Source of the DNA: Clostridiales bacterium
Lineage (GTDB): Bacteria > Bacillota > Clostridia > Oscillospirales > Butyricicoccaceae
Reading direction: 5' to 3'
Assembly: GCA_026419635.1 (NCBI GenBank)
Contig: JANZZB010000067.1
Coordinates: forward strand, 1-7,872
Length of the DNA: 7,872 nt
The translations under genes and the position numbers were made by a program. The notes below the pieces were generated by a model, which saw nothing but the letters and a program-made list of their open reading frames with translations, did not search any database and was not told the origin of the DNA. Positions within the stretch are counted from its first letter, which is position 1; every line of letters starts with the position of its first letter. Positions 1 to 5,923 of the stretch are shown piece after piece.

Positions 1-74
1 CATGTGTTCAGTATTAAAGAATATATGATATATATGAAATTCAGTTTGTTTTGAGTGTAAGGTTGTGATCAAAG

Positions 75-521
75 ATGGAGAAAAAGCTTATTGCACCTTG
101 TGGGATGAATTGCGGGCTTTGCGTTAGCTATCTTTCAATGAAAAACGATTTAAACAAGCAGGGTTTTCAAAAAAAATACTGTGAGGGCTGTCTGCCTCGT
201 GGTAAAAACTGTCTTCATATGGGCGACCATTGTGAGCTCCTTAAAAATGGTCTCGTTCGATTTTGTTACGAGTGTCAGGACTTTCCTTGTAAACACCTCA
301 AAGCCCTTGATAAACGTTACCGCACAAAATACCATATGAGTATGATAGAAAACTTAAGAGATATAGAAAAGCATGGCATAGAAAATTTTCTTAAAAAAGA
401 AGAAGAGAAGTGGACTTGTCCCGATTGCGGTAACATGGTATGTTGTCATAACGGCCTTTGTCTAAACTGTAAAATTGATAAACTGCGACAAAATAAAAAA
501 TACCGCTGGGGTGAGGAGTAA
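75..521 (+). CDS. DUF3795-type cysteine-rich protein
   Basis: This 148-residue soluble protein probably binds metal; its biochemical role is unknown. It starts with the CGMNCGLC block (C9, C13, C16), followed by CEGC (C36, C39), C46, C53 and a CYECQDFPCK segment (C64, C67, C72). That cysteine layout is what I associate with the DUF3795 family. The C-terminal third adds a second cluster, CPDC at 115-118, C123/C124 and CLNC at 129-132, which looks like a small zinc ribbon. In total there are 16 cysteines. There is no signal peptide or membrane segment, so it is cytoplasmic. The ATG at 75 is the only reasonable start, because an in-frame TGA lies at 66-68. The ribosome binding site is weak: AAGG at 59-62, 12 bases upstream. 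A terminator follows at 572-620, so it looks monocistronic. Family assignment is by motif recognition only. Confidence 0.85.
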   Translation: MEKKLIAPCGMNCGLCVSYLSMKNDLNKQGFQKKYCEGCLPRGKNCLHMGDHCELLKNGLVRFCYECQDFPCKHLKALDKRYRTKYHMSMIENLRDIEKHGIENFLKKEEEKWTCPDCGNMVCCHNGLCLNCKIDKLRQNKKYRWGEE

Positions 522-571
522 TTAGTATCAATTTTTAGATTATACTTATTGGCCCAGCATATTATGAAGAT

Positions 572-620
572 AAAAAGGGCTGTGGCAATTTTTCGTTTTG
601 CTACAACCTCTTTTATTTTT
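572..620. terminator. Bidirectional intrinsic terminator
   Basis: An imperfect hairpin pairs 577-588 with 598-609 around a 9-base T-rich loop. It has eleven pairs, two of them G-U, and a single C-A mismatch. The plus-strand 3' side continues into TTTTATTTTT (611-620), and the minus-strand side ends in five consecutive T (the A-run 572-576). It can therefore stop transcription from the DUF3795 gene on the plus strand and anything arriving on the minus strand, such as the small ORF at 629-841, whose stop codon lies only a few bases upstream. Confidence 0.75.
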
Positions 621-628
621 GGTGTTCA

Positions 629-841
629 TTAAGTTCCTTCTTCGTCAATAATCTTGTAATTCAGTGTATATTTTATATTCTTTCCTTCCGTATAGCAAGA
701 GCAAATAGACTGCATGGGAATTGGTGCGCCGAGAAGAGGAGCGTCTTTGGTTATTAGGGCTAACAATCCTTTATTAATCTTATAGCAAATGCCGGGTTGA
801 ATTACTGAGTTATTATATTTTGGGCTGATACAAAGGTGCAT
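629..841 (-). CDS. Possible 70-residue small protein, unknown function
   Basis: An open frame of 70 codons begins at ATG 841-839 and ends with TAA at 629-631. I do not recognise a family. The protein has four cysteines, two close together in a CSC motif near residue 48, a hydrophobic middle (residues 25-45, with GLLALI), and a charged C-terminus ending in DEEGT. It is not hydrophobic enough to be a clear membrane protein. In favour of a real gene: it overlaps no other gene, its amino-acid composition looks ordinary, and it ends eight bases before a hairpin that terminates in its direction. Against: an in-frame TAA lies directly before the ATG, and there is no Shine-Dalgarno sequence, so translation would be weak or the frame may be a remnant or chance ORF. 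Confidence 0.4.
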   Translation of the reverse strand: MHLCISPKYNNSVIQPGICYKINKGLLALITKDAPLLGAPIPMQSICSCYTEGKNIKYTLNYKIIDEEGT

Positions 842-917
842 TTATGACTTATTAACGCAACAGGGGTTATGAACAAAAATTCAAGTAAAATCCGTTTAAC
901 TTATAAACAATGAATAA

Positions 918-950
918 ACGAGACCCTAATCGGGCCTCGTTCTTGTTTTT
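918..950 (+). terminator. Intrinsic-terminator-like hairpin before the membrane-protein gene
   Basis: ACGAGACCC (918-926) pairs with GGGCCTCGT (932-940): nine positions with one A-C mismatch and a five-base TAATC loop, followed by TCTTGTTTTT (941-950). The shape is that of a plus-strand Rho-independent terminator. No convincing plus-strand gene ends just before it, since the DUF3795 gene already has its own terminator some 300 bases upstream. It may be a backup terminator, the 3' end of a small RNA, or an attenuator for the gene starting at 1011. Confidence 0.65.
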
Positions 951-994
951 ATGAATAATTCTGATTGTTTAAAACAGAATATTATTTAATAATA

Positions 995-1002
995 GGGAGG
1001 GG
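995..1002 (+). promoter_or_regulatory. Strong ribosome binding site that fixes a TTG start
   Basis: GGGAGGGG sits eight bases before TTG 1011, the first codon of the membrane-protein gene. The GTG at 1006-1008 is in another frame. This spacing, with no in-frame ATG nearby, is why the TTG is taken as the start. Confidence 0.8.
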
Positions 1003-1010
1003 TTAGTGCA

Positions 1011-1553
1011 TTGAAAAGTATTTTTATTACGGCCTTTATACTGTTTTTCATTGCCGAAGTTCTGATCATAATAAATTTGTACAGCAAAAAGAAAAAAGTA
1101 GGTTCGAAATCTTCTGTTATTAGCGTTATTCTATTTTTAGCTCTTTTATTTTTCAGAACCATTTTAACGTTGAATATTCCTTATTATGTTTTGCTTTTTT
1201 CGTTAATTGCCATATTCCTTGATTCTTTTTTCGGGTATTATCTTGAATTATATTATAGTTCTACCAAGTTTGACCGCTTTGTGCACGCATATAGTATGTT
1301 CTCATATGCACTTTTGCTTTTTTTCCTTTTAACTAATTTTATTGAAATCGGCGGTTCTAAATTGTTTCAGGCATTATTTATCATGTTTTTGGGTATTTCC
1401 TATGGTGTGTTTTTCGAAATCATTGAGTTTAGAAGCGATTCAAAGAATAACACAAAGATGCAAAGAGGGTTAAAAGATACGAATTATGATATGATTTTCA
1501 ACATTATAGGTTCCATCGTGGCAGCCGTTTTTGCGTATATTATAATTTTATAA
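1011..1553 (+). CDS. Six-segment membrane protein, DUF2238/YjdF-like
   Basis: This 180-residue integral membrane protein is of unknown function. Hydrophobic segments fall at about residues 3-24, 34-52, 57-75, 93-111, 118-137 and 161-180, with a basic loop (KKKK, 26-29) after the first. Conserved-looking polar motifs sit at helix ends: D88-R-F-V-H92, E136-I-I-E139, and G153-L-K-D-T-N-Y-D160 followed by N164 and G167. This arrangement (DxxxH, ExxE, then a D-rich loop before a last helix with N..G) is what I recall for DUF2238/YjdF-type proteins and is reminiscent of VanZ-like proteins; the assignment is tentative. It starts with TTG. It is much more AT-rich than the glycogen genes (the stretch 1021-1080 is about 28% GC). 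It converges on the GH13 gene with a gap of 28 bases. No functional link to either neighbour is evident. Confidence 0.85.
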   Translation: MKSIFITAFILFFIAEVLIIINLYSKKKKVGSKSSVISVILFLALLFFRTILTLNIPYYVLLFSLIAIFLDSFFGYYLELYYSSTKFDRFVHAYSMFSYALLLFFLLTNFIEIGGSKLFQALFIMFLGISYGVFFEIIEFRSDSKNNTKMQRGLKDTNYDMIFNIIGSIVAAVFAYIIIL

Positions 1554-1577
1554 AGAAGATTAATAAAGTCCGATTTG

Positions 1578-1595
1578 CGAATCATATTTGATTCG
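1578..1595. terminator. Perfect hairpin at the convergent gene ends
   Basis: CGAATCA (1578-1584) and TGATTCG (1589-1595) form a perfect 7-bp stem with a four-base loop. It includes the TGA stop of the GH13 gene and lies 25 bases after the membrane-protein stop. It could mark the 3' ends of both converging transcripts, but no good T-run follows on either strand, so intrinsic termination here is uncertain. Confidence 0.35.
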
Positions 1596-3444
1596 AGATT
1601 ATTGTGAAAATGGCAAAGTTTTTGGGGTAAATACCTGTTAAGCTATTCTCCCTGATACAATCGCCCGCAATTTTTATAAATCCGTCGGGCAGATCAAAGA
1701 ATTCATTGTTTTTCCCCGCATTTACCGCACAAACCAGCTGTTGGTCCTGTGTGTATCTTTCAAAAACGATAAGATCCCCATGCACTGCAAGAGCTCTGAA
1801 ATCGCCAGAACGCAAAGCGGGGCATGTGTTTCGTATGGAGCCAAGCTTTTGGTAAAAGTCAATGAGGGCAGTATCCTCTTTTCCCCAACAGTAGCATCCC
1901 CGGTTAAACGGATCCTCGTAGCCCTCCAATCCTGCCTCATCGCCGTAATAGATACTCGGAACCCCCGGTAAACAAAATTGAAGTACGGCAGCAAGTCGCA
2001 AAAGGCAAATAGCTTCCTCTCTCTGTGAGCGGGTGAGATGATGCTCCGCTTTCCATGCCCGGTCATGACCGTCACCTTTGTCTCCCTTAAGTTCCGTAAG
2101 AATACGCAGTGTATCGTGTGTGCCCAGCAGATTCATCAGCACATCGATGCATGGCCTCGGATAATGCTCGAGAATTGTCATGACTACTGTATATAAAGCC
2201 TGCGCGCCTGATCCCTTTAGAAAAGCGACGATTGCGTTCCGGAACGGATAATTCATTACACTGTCCAGCTCAACTCCATTAAGGTAGGACTTTCGCTCGC
2301 CGTAACTGATTTTACAGGAGGCATCCTCCCAGACTTCCCCGATAATAATTGCTTCTTTATTTAAATTTTTGACTGTTTCCCTAAGCTTTCGAATAAATTC
2401 GCTGGGCAATTCGTCGGCAACATCAAGCCTGAAGCCGGATGCTCCAGCTTTTATCCAATGCTCCAACACTCCGTCCGGGCCGGTAATAAAAGCAAGATAG
2501 GACTCGTTTGTTTCATTTACTTCCGGGAGTGTCTCGTAGCCCCACCAACAGCGGTAATCGTCGGGCCATTTCTTAAAATCATACCAGCTATAATATGGTG
2601 ATGCTTTCGATTGGTATGCACCATCTTCATCACGATAACGCCCCTGTCTGTTAAAATAGCGGCTATCATCTCCTGTATGGCTGAAAACACCGTCAAGGAT
2701 TACGCGAATTCCCAAACCGCCTGCCTTACTGCAAAGGTCTTTAAAATCTTTCTCGGTGCCGAGCAACGGGTCAATTTTCAAATAATCCGCCGTATTGTAA
2801 CGGTGGTTTGTATGAGCCTCAAAAATGGGATTAAGATAAATAGCTGTAATGCCAAGAGATTTGAGATAAGAGAGTTTAGAGGTGATCCCCCTTAGATTAC
2901 CACCGAAATAGGTGTTGCTCAGATTATTTCCTTCCTTATCCCCTCGATGCTCCGGGATTCCGCCCCAGTCTTCCCGAAGAAAACGTCCTTCCGGAATTTC
3001 CTGTAACGTTCTGCCCTCTCTAGCAAACCGATCGGGCATAATCTGATAAATCAAGCCACCCTTTAGCCAATCCGGCGTTTGAAAAGCGGAATGATAAACC
3101 GTAAGTTGCCAGGACTTGGTGGCATGTTCCGTGATATCGCCACGTCCTCCTTCAACGAGCGAGACATATTGGCGACCATTGGGCGTGTCGAGCTCAAAAT
3201 CATACCAGTAAAGGCCGGGTTTAGAAAGCGCATATGCACAGTAAAAAAGATCGTTCTCCTCATCGACGTCCAGGCGCTGCATATCCACAACCAGCGGCGA
3301 TTTCCCGTCCGGAATCATACGAAGCCGCGCAGATGAAACTAAAAATGCTTTAGAGGGACGTATCCAAAAATGAATGGGGCAGTCCTGTGTTATTGCCCCA
3401 AACGGCCGTTTATATTGCTCATCCCATGAATCAAATGCCAGCAA
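1582..3444 (-). CDS. GH13 alpha-glucan hydrolase (neopullulanase/alpha-glycosidase type)
   Basis: This 620-residue cytoplasmic alpha-amylase superfamily enzyme probably cleaves alpha-glucosidic bonds in glycogen or the limit dextrins left by phosphorylase. An N-terminal beta-sandwich-like domain (about 1-115, with GLYWYDFEL) precedes the (beta/alpha)8 barrel, which opens with GLIYQIMPDRF and YFGGNL. The four conserved GH13 regions are present: DGVFSH (D251-H256, with Ser where Asn is usual), GFRLD with nucleophile D341, GEVWED with acid/base E370, and GTHD with D444. No secretion signal is seen. The TTG start at 3444 is chosen because AGGGGG (3452-3457) lies seven bases upstream and the next in-frame Met is around residue 43, inside the N-terminal domain. 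It lies 30 bases after glgP and is the last gene of the operon. Exact specificity (alpha-1,4, alpha-1,6 or both) cannot be read from the sequence; a GlgX/pullulanase-like debranching role is inference from context. Confidence 0.9.
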   Translation of the reverse strand: MLAFDSWDEQYKRPFGAITQDCPIHFWIRPSKAFLVSSARLRMIPDGKSPLVVDMQRLDVDEENDLFYCAYALSKPGLYWYDFELDTPNGRQYVSLVEGGRGDITEHATKSWQLTVYHSAFQTPDWLKGGLIYQIMPDRFAREGRTLQEIPEGRFLREDWGGIPEHRGDKEGNNLSNTYFGGNLRGITSKLSYLKSLGITAIYLNPIFEAHTNHRYNTADYLKIDPLLGTEKDFKDLCSKAGGLGIRVILDGVFSHTGDDSRYFNRQGRYRDEDGAYQSKASPYYSWYDFKKWPDDYRCWWGYETLPEVNETNESYLAFITGPDGVLEHWIKAGASGFRLDVADELPSEFIRKLRETVKNLNKEAIIIGEVWEDASCKISYGERKSYLNGVELDSVMNYPFRNAIVAFLKGSGAQALYTVVMTILEHYPRPCIDVLMNLLGTHDTLRILTELKGDKGDGHDRAWKAEHHLTRSQREEAICLLRLAAVLQFCLPGVPSIYYGDEAGLEGYEDPFNRGCYCWGKEDTALIDFYQKLGSIRNTCPALRSGDFRALAVHGDLIVFERYTQDQQLVCAVNAGKNNEFFDLPDGFIKIAGDCIRENSLTGIYPKNFAIFTIISNQI

Positions 3445-3451
3445 AAAGATG

Positions 3452-3457
3452 CCCCCT
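3452..3457 (-). promoter_or_regulatory. Ribosome binding site fixing the TTG start of the GH13 gene
   Basis: AGGGGG on the minus strand lies seven bases before the TTG at 3444-3442. The same AGGGGG core stands five bases before the ATG of glgP (5895-5900), so both genes appear to be initiated with similar strength. Confidence 0.75.
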
Positions 3458-3474
3458 GTTATAGCTATTTCCGC

Positions 3475-5889
3475 TTACCAACGTTTGATATTCCAGATAC
3501 GCTGCGCGTATTCGGTCAGCGCCCGATCGGCAGAAAATATGCCGGCCGAAGCAATATTGCAAAGCGACATCCTGTTCCAGACGATAGGGTCCGAATAGCG
3601 TTTTAAACTTTCTTCACGAATGCGGCAGTAATCAGGGAAGTCCTTAAGCACCATATAAGGGTCGCCGGGTCTGTTGGGTCCGCCGATGAGAGAATCTGCA
3701 ATTTCAGGGAACTGCACGCCGCCAACACCCGTGCGCAGTTTATCGATCACCATACGTATTGCCGGATTATTTTGATAGATATTGGTTGAGCTGTAACCAG
3801 ACGACTTCATCTTTTCCACTTCGGTTGCCTCTAGACCGAAAATAAGAATGTTCTCATTGCCTGCAGCCTGCATCATTTCGATATTTGCGCCGTCAAGCGT
3901 GCCGATTGTTACCGCGCCGTTAATCATCAGCTTCATATTGCCGGTTCCGGAAGCTTCTGTCCCGGCCAATGAGATCTGTTCACTGATCTCCGCCGCCGGC
4001 ATTAGAAGTTCAGCGAGCGAAACACGGTAGTCTTCCAGAAAAACAACCCTTAGTTTTTCGCGGGCCGCTTTGTCTTCATCAATTTCTTTCGCTACACTGC
4101 AAATAAGCCGAATGATCTGTTTGGCCATCGTATATCCGGGTGCCGCCTTGGCGCCGAAAAGGAAGGCCCGGGGCTGCATGTCAAGCTGAGGATTTTCCTT
4201 AAGCGTTAGGTATAAATACAATACATGCAGGATATTCAGTGTTTGCCGTTTGTATTCGTGCAGGCGTTTGACCTGAACGTCGAAGAGAAAGGTCGGATCA
4301 AGAAGGATGCCAGCCGTTTTGTTTAGATGTTCTGTAAACTGCTCCTTGTTGGCTTTTTTAATCTTGGCAAGCCCCAGAAGTACGCTATTGTCATTCATAT
4401 AAGACTTGAGCTCATTAAGCTTCATGGCATTCGTCTGAAACGCGGGGCCGATCAGTTCGGTGATAAAGCTGCAGAGTTTTGGATTGGCCTGACAGATCCA
4501 CCGTCGGTGAGCAATGCCATTGGTCACGTTGGAAAACTTTTTTGGAAAAACTTTTGCATAATCTGCAAATAGCTGATTGCGGATAATTTGAGAATGAATA
4601 TTCGATACGCCGTTAATCGAGAAACAAGTTGCCACACAGAGGTTCGACATATGAATATATCCATATGAAACGATGGCCATCTGTGCTATACGATCCCACC
4701 CGCCCGGGAAAATTTCAAAAAGCTTTTTACATAGCCGATCGTTTATTTCTTTGACAATTTCATATATACGGGGAAGCATGATCTTAAAAATACTTTCCGG
4801 CCAAACCTCCAGAGCTTCTTTCATCACCGTATGATTCGTGTAGGCGACTGTTTTCTCCACAACTTCCCATGCTTTTTCCCACTCGTATCCGCAGTCGTCA
4901 AGCATGATACGCATCAGTTCCGGGATTACCAGTGCAGGATGAGTCTCGTTAATGTGGATCACGACCTGATCGGGAAGATTATTAAGCGAGTCAAATTGGG
5001 AAAGATGCTTTATTGCAATATCCTGGATCGAAGCGGAAACCAGAAAATATTGCTGCCGTAGCCGCAGACTTTTGCCTTCAATATTATTATCTGAAGGATA
5101 TAGCACTTTGCTGATCATTTCAGACATGGCGCTTTCCTCCATAGCCTGCATATACTCCCCACGATTAAATAAAGCGACGTCAAACACCGGACTTTGAGCA
5201 CTCCACAACCGGAGCAGACTTACGCTTGCATTGCGATAGCCTGATATCATGATATCGTATGGAACGGCTATAACGGTATGACCACCATTCTGGATTACTT
5301 GCAGCCTTCCGTCGACCCATTTCTCCTCGAGCGTCCCCTCAAAATGAACCTTAACGGATTCGTCAATCCGCTGGACGAGCCAAACATCACCACCCTGTAG
5401 CCAATTATCTGGGAGCTCCGTTTGCCAACCATCTACGATTTTTTGCCGGAAGAGCCCATAATCATAGCGAATGGAATAACCGGTGACAGGATAACCGAGA
5501 CTGGCCGCCGAGTCTAAAAAACATGACGCCAGCCTTCCGAGCCCGCCGTTTCCAAGCCCTGCGTCCGGCTCAAGCTTATACAGGTCCTGAAGTTCCACAT
5601 TGAATTCCCGAAGTGCCTTCTGACATTCATCTGTGATTTCAAGGTTGTAAAGATTGTTTTTTAACGATCGTCCCAATAAAAATTCCATACAGAGATAATA
5701 CGCCTTTTTACCGTGATTTTTCGCAACCCTTTCGGCAAAAGCCATTCTTTGATCGCTCATGATATCCTGAATCATCATGGAAACCGCACGGTAAAACTGC
5801 TCAAGCGTGGCGGTATCCGGTGCCACGCCAAAATGACTTTCCAATTTCATCTTTATCTGCTGTTTAATCTGTGATTTTCTATAAGACAT
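3475..5889 (-). CDS. glgP: Glycogen phosphorylase
   Basis: This enzyme releases glucose-1-phosphate from the non-reducing ends of alpha-1,4-glucan chains using phosphate and pyridoxal phosphate, in the cytoplasm. The 804 residues match the usual length of about 800. Family landmarks appear in order: the GLGNGGLGRLA block near residue 110, HINETHPALVIPEL in the middle (canonical HINDTHP), VTNGIAHRRW, DVQVKRLHEYKRQ, and the PLP site EASGTGNMK with the Schiff-base lysine at K653, followed by NGAVTIGTLDGAN. All look intact. The ATG at 5889 has AGGGGG five bases upstream (5895-5900). The gene lies 34 bases after glgA and 30 before the GH13 gene. Context (glgD, glgA) favours glycogen over maltodextrin as the physiological substrate, though sequence alone does not exclude a MalP-like role. 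Confidence 0.97.
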   Translation of the reverse strand: MSYRKSQIKQQIKMKLESHFGVAPDTATLEQFYRAVSMMIQDIMSDQRMAFAERVAKNHGKKAYYLCMEFLLGRSLKNNLYNLEITDECQKALREFNVELQDLYKLEPDAGLGNGGLGRLASCFLDSAASLGYPVTGYSIRYDYGLFRQKIVDGWQTELPDNWLQGGDVWLVQRIDESVKVHFEGTLEEKWVDGRLQVIQNGGHTVIAVPYDIMISGYRNASVSLLRLWSAQSPVFDVALFNRGEYMQAMEESAMSEMISKVLYPSDNNIEGKSLRLRQQYFLVSASIQDIAIKHLSQFDSLNNLPDQVVIHINETHPALVIPELMRIMLDDCGYEWEKAWEVVEKTVAYTNHTVMKEALEVWPESIFKIMLPRIYEIVKEINDRLCKKLFEIFPGGWDRIAQMAIVSYGYIHMSNLCVATCFSINGVSNIHSQIIRNQLFADYAKVFPKKFSNVTNGIAHRRWICQANPKLCSFITELIGPAFQTNAMKLNELKSYMNDNSVLLGLAKIKKANKEQFTEHLNKTAGILLDPTFLFDVQVKRLHEYKRQTLNILHVLYLYLTLKENPQLDMQPRAFLFGAKAAPGYTMAKQIIRLICSVAKEIDEDKAAREKLRVVFLEDYRVSLAELLMPAAEISEQISLAGTEASGTGNMKLMINGAVTIGTLDGANIEMMQAAGNENILIFGLEATEVEKMKSSGYSSTNIYQNNPAIRMVIDKLRTGVGGVQFPEIADSLIGGPNRPGDPYMVLKDFPDYCRIREESLKRYSDPIVWNRMSLCNIASAGIFSADRALTEYAQRIWNIKRW

Positions 5890-5923
5890 GACGACCCCCT
5901 GTTTTATTCATGATGTCGGAACT

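Larger units (their letters stand above)
522..1010. other. 489-base stretch with no confident gene
   Basis: This AT-rich stretch separates the DUF3795 gene from the membrane-protein gene. It contains the bidirectional terminator at 572-620, a possible minus-strand small ORF at 629-841, the orphan hairpin with T-run at 918-950 and the strong ribosome binding site at 995-1002. I see no tRNA or rRNA, no IS ends, no CRISPR-like repeat, and no convincing paired -35/-10 promoter on either strand. TATTAT at 980-985 could be a -10 box for the downstream gene, but there is no matching -35 at the right distance. Confidence 0.6.

Noticed and set aside
24..29. TATGAT as a -10 box for the DUF3795 gene.
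   Set aside because: No -35 element sits at a suitable distance; the nearby TGTTCA is only 13 bases upstream, and the AT-rich sequence makes chance matches likely.
869..913. A 14-codon plus-strand ORF (MNKNSSKIRLTYKQ) just before the 918-950 hairpin, as a leader peptide.
   Set aside because: The AGGGG at 862-866 is only two bases from the ATG, too close for normal initiation, and the peptide has no run of a regulatory amino acid.
988..993. AATAAT as a -10 box, with TTGTTT at 965-970 as -35, for the membrane-protein gene.
   Set aside because: The spacing is 17, but transcription would begin at or after the ribosome binding site at 995-1002, removing it from the message.
2611..2895. Plus-strand ORF of 94 codons opposite the GH13 gene, and similar plus-strand ORFs opposite glgP and glgA (for example 6263-6622).
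   Set aside because: They lie antisense to genes with complete, conserved motifs and have no recognisable domains or convincing ribosome binding sites; they are shadows.
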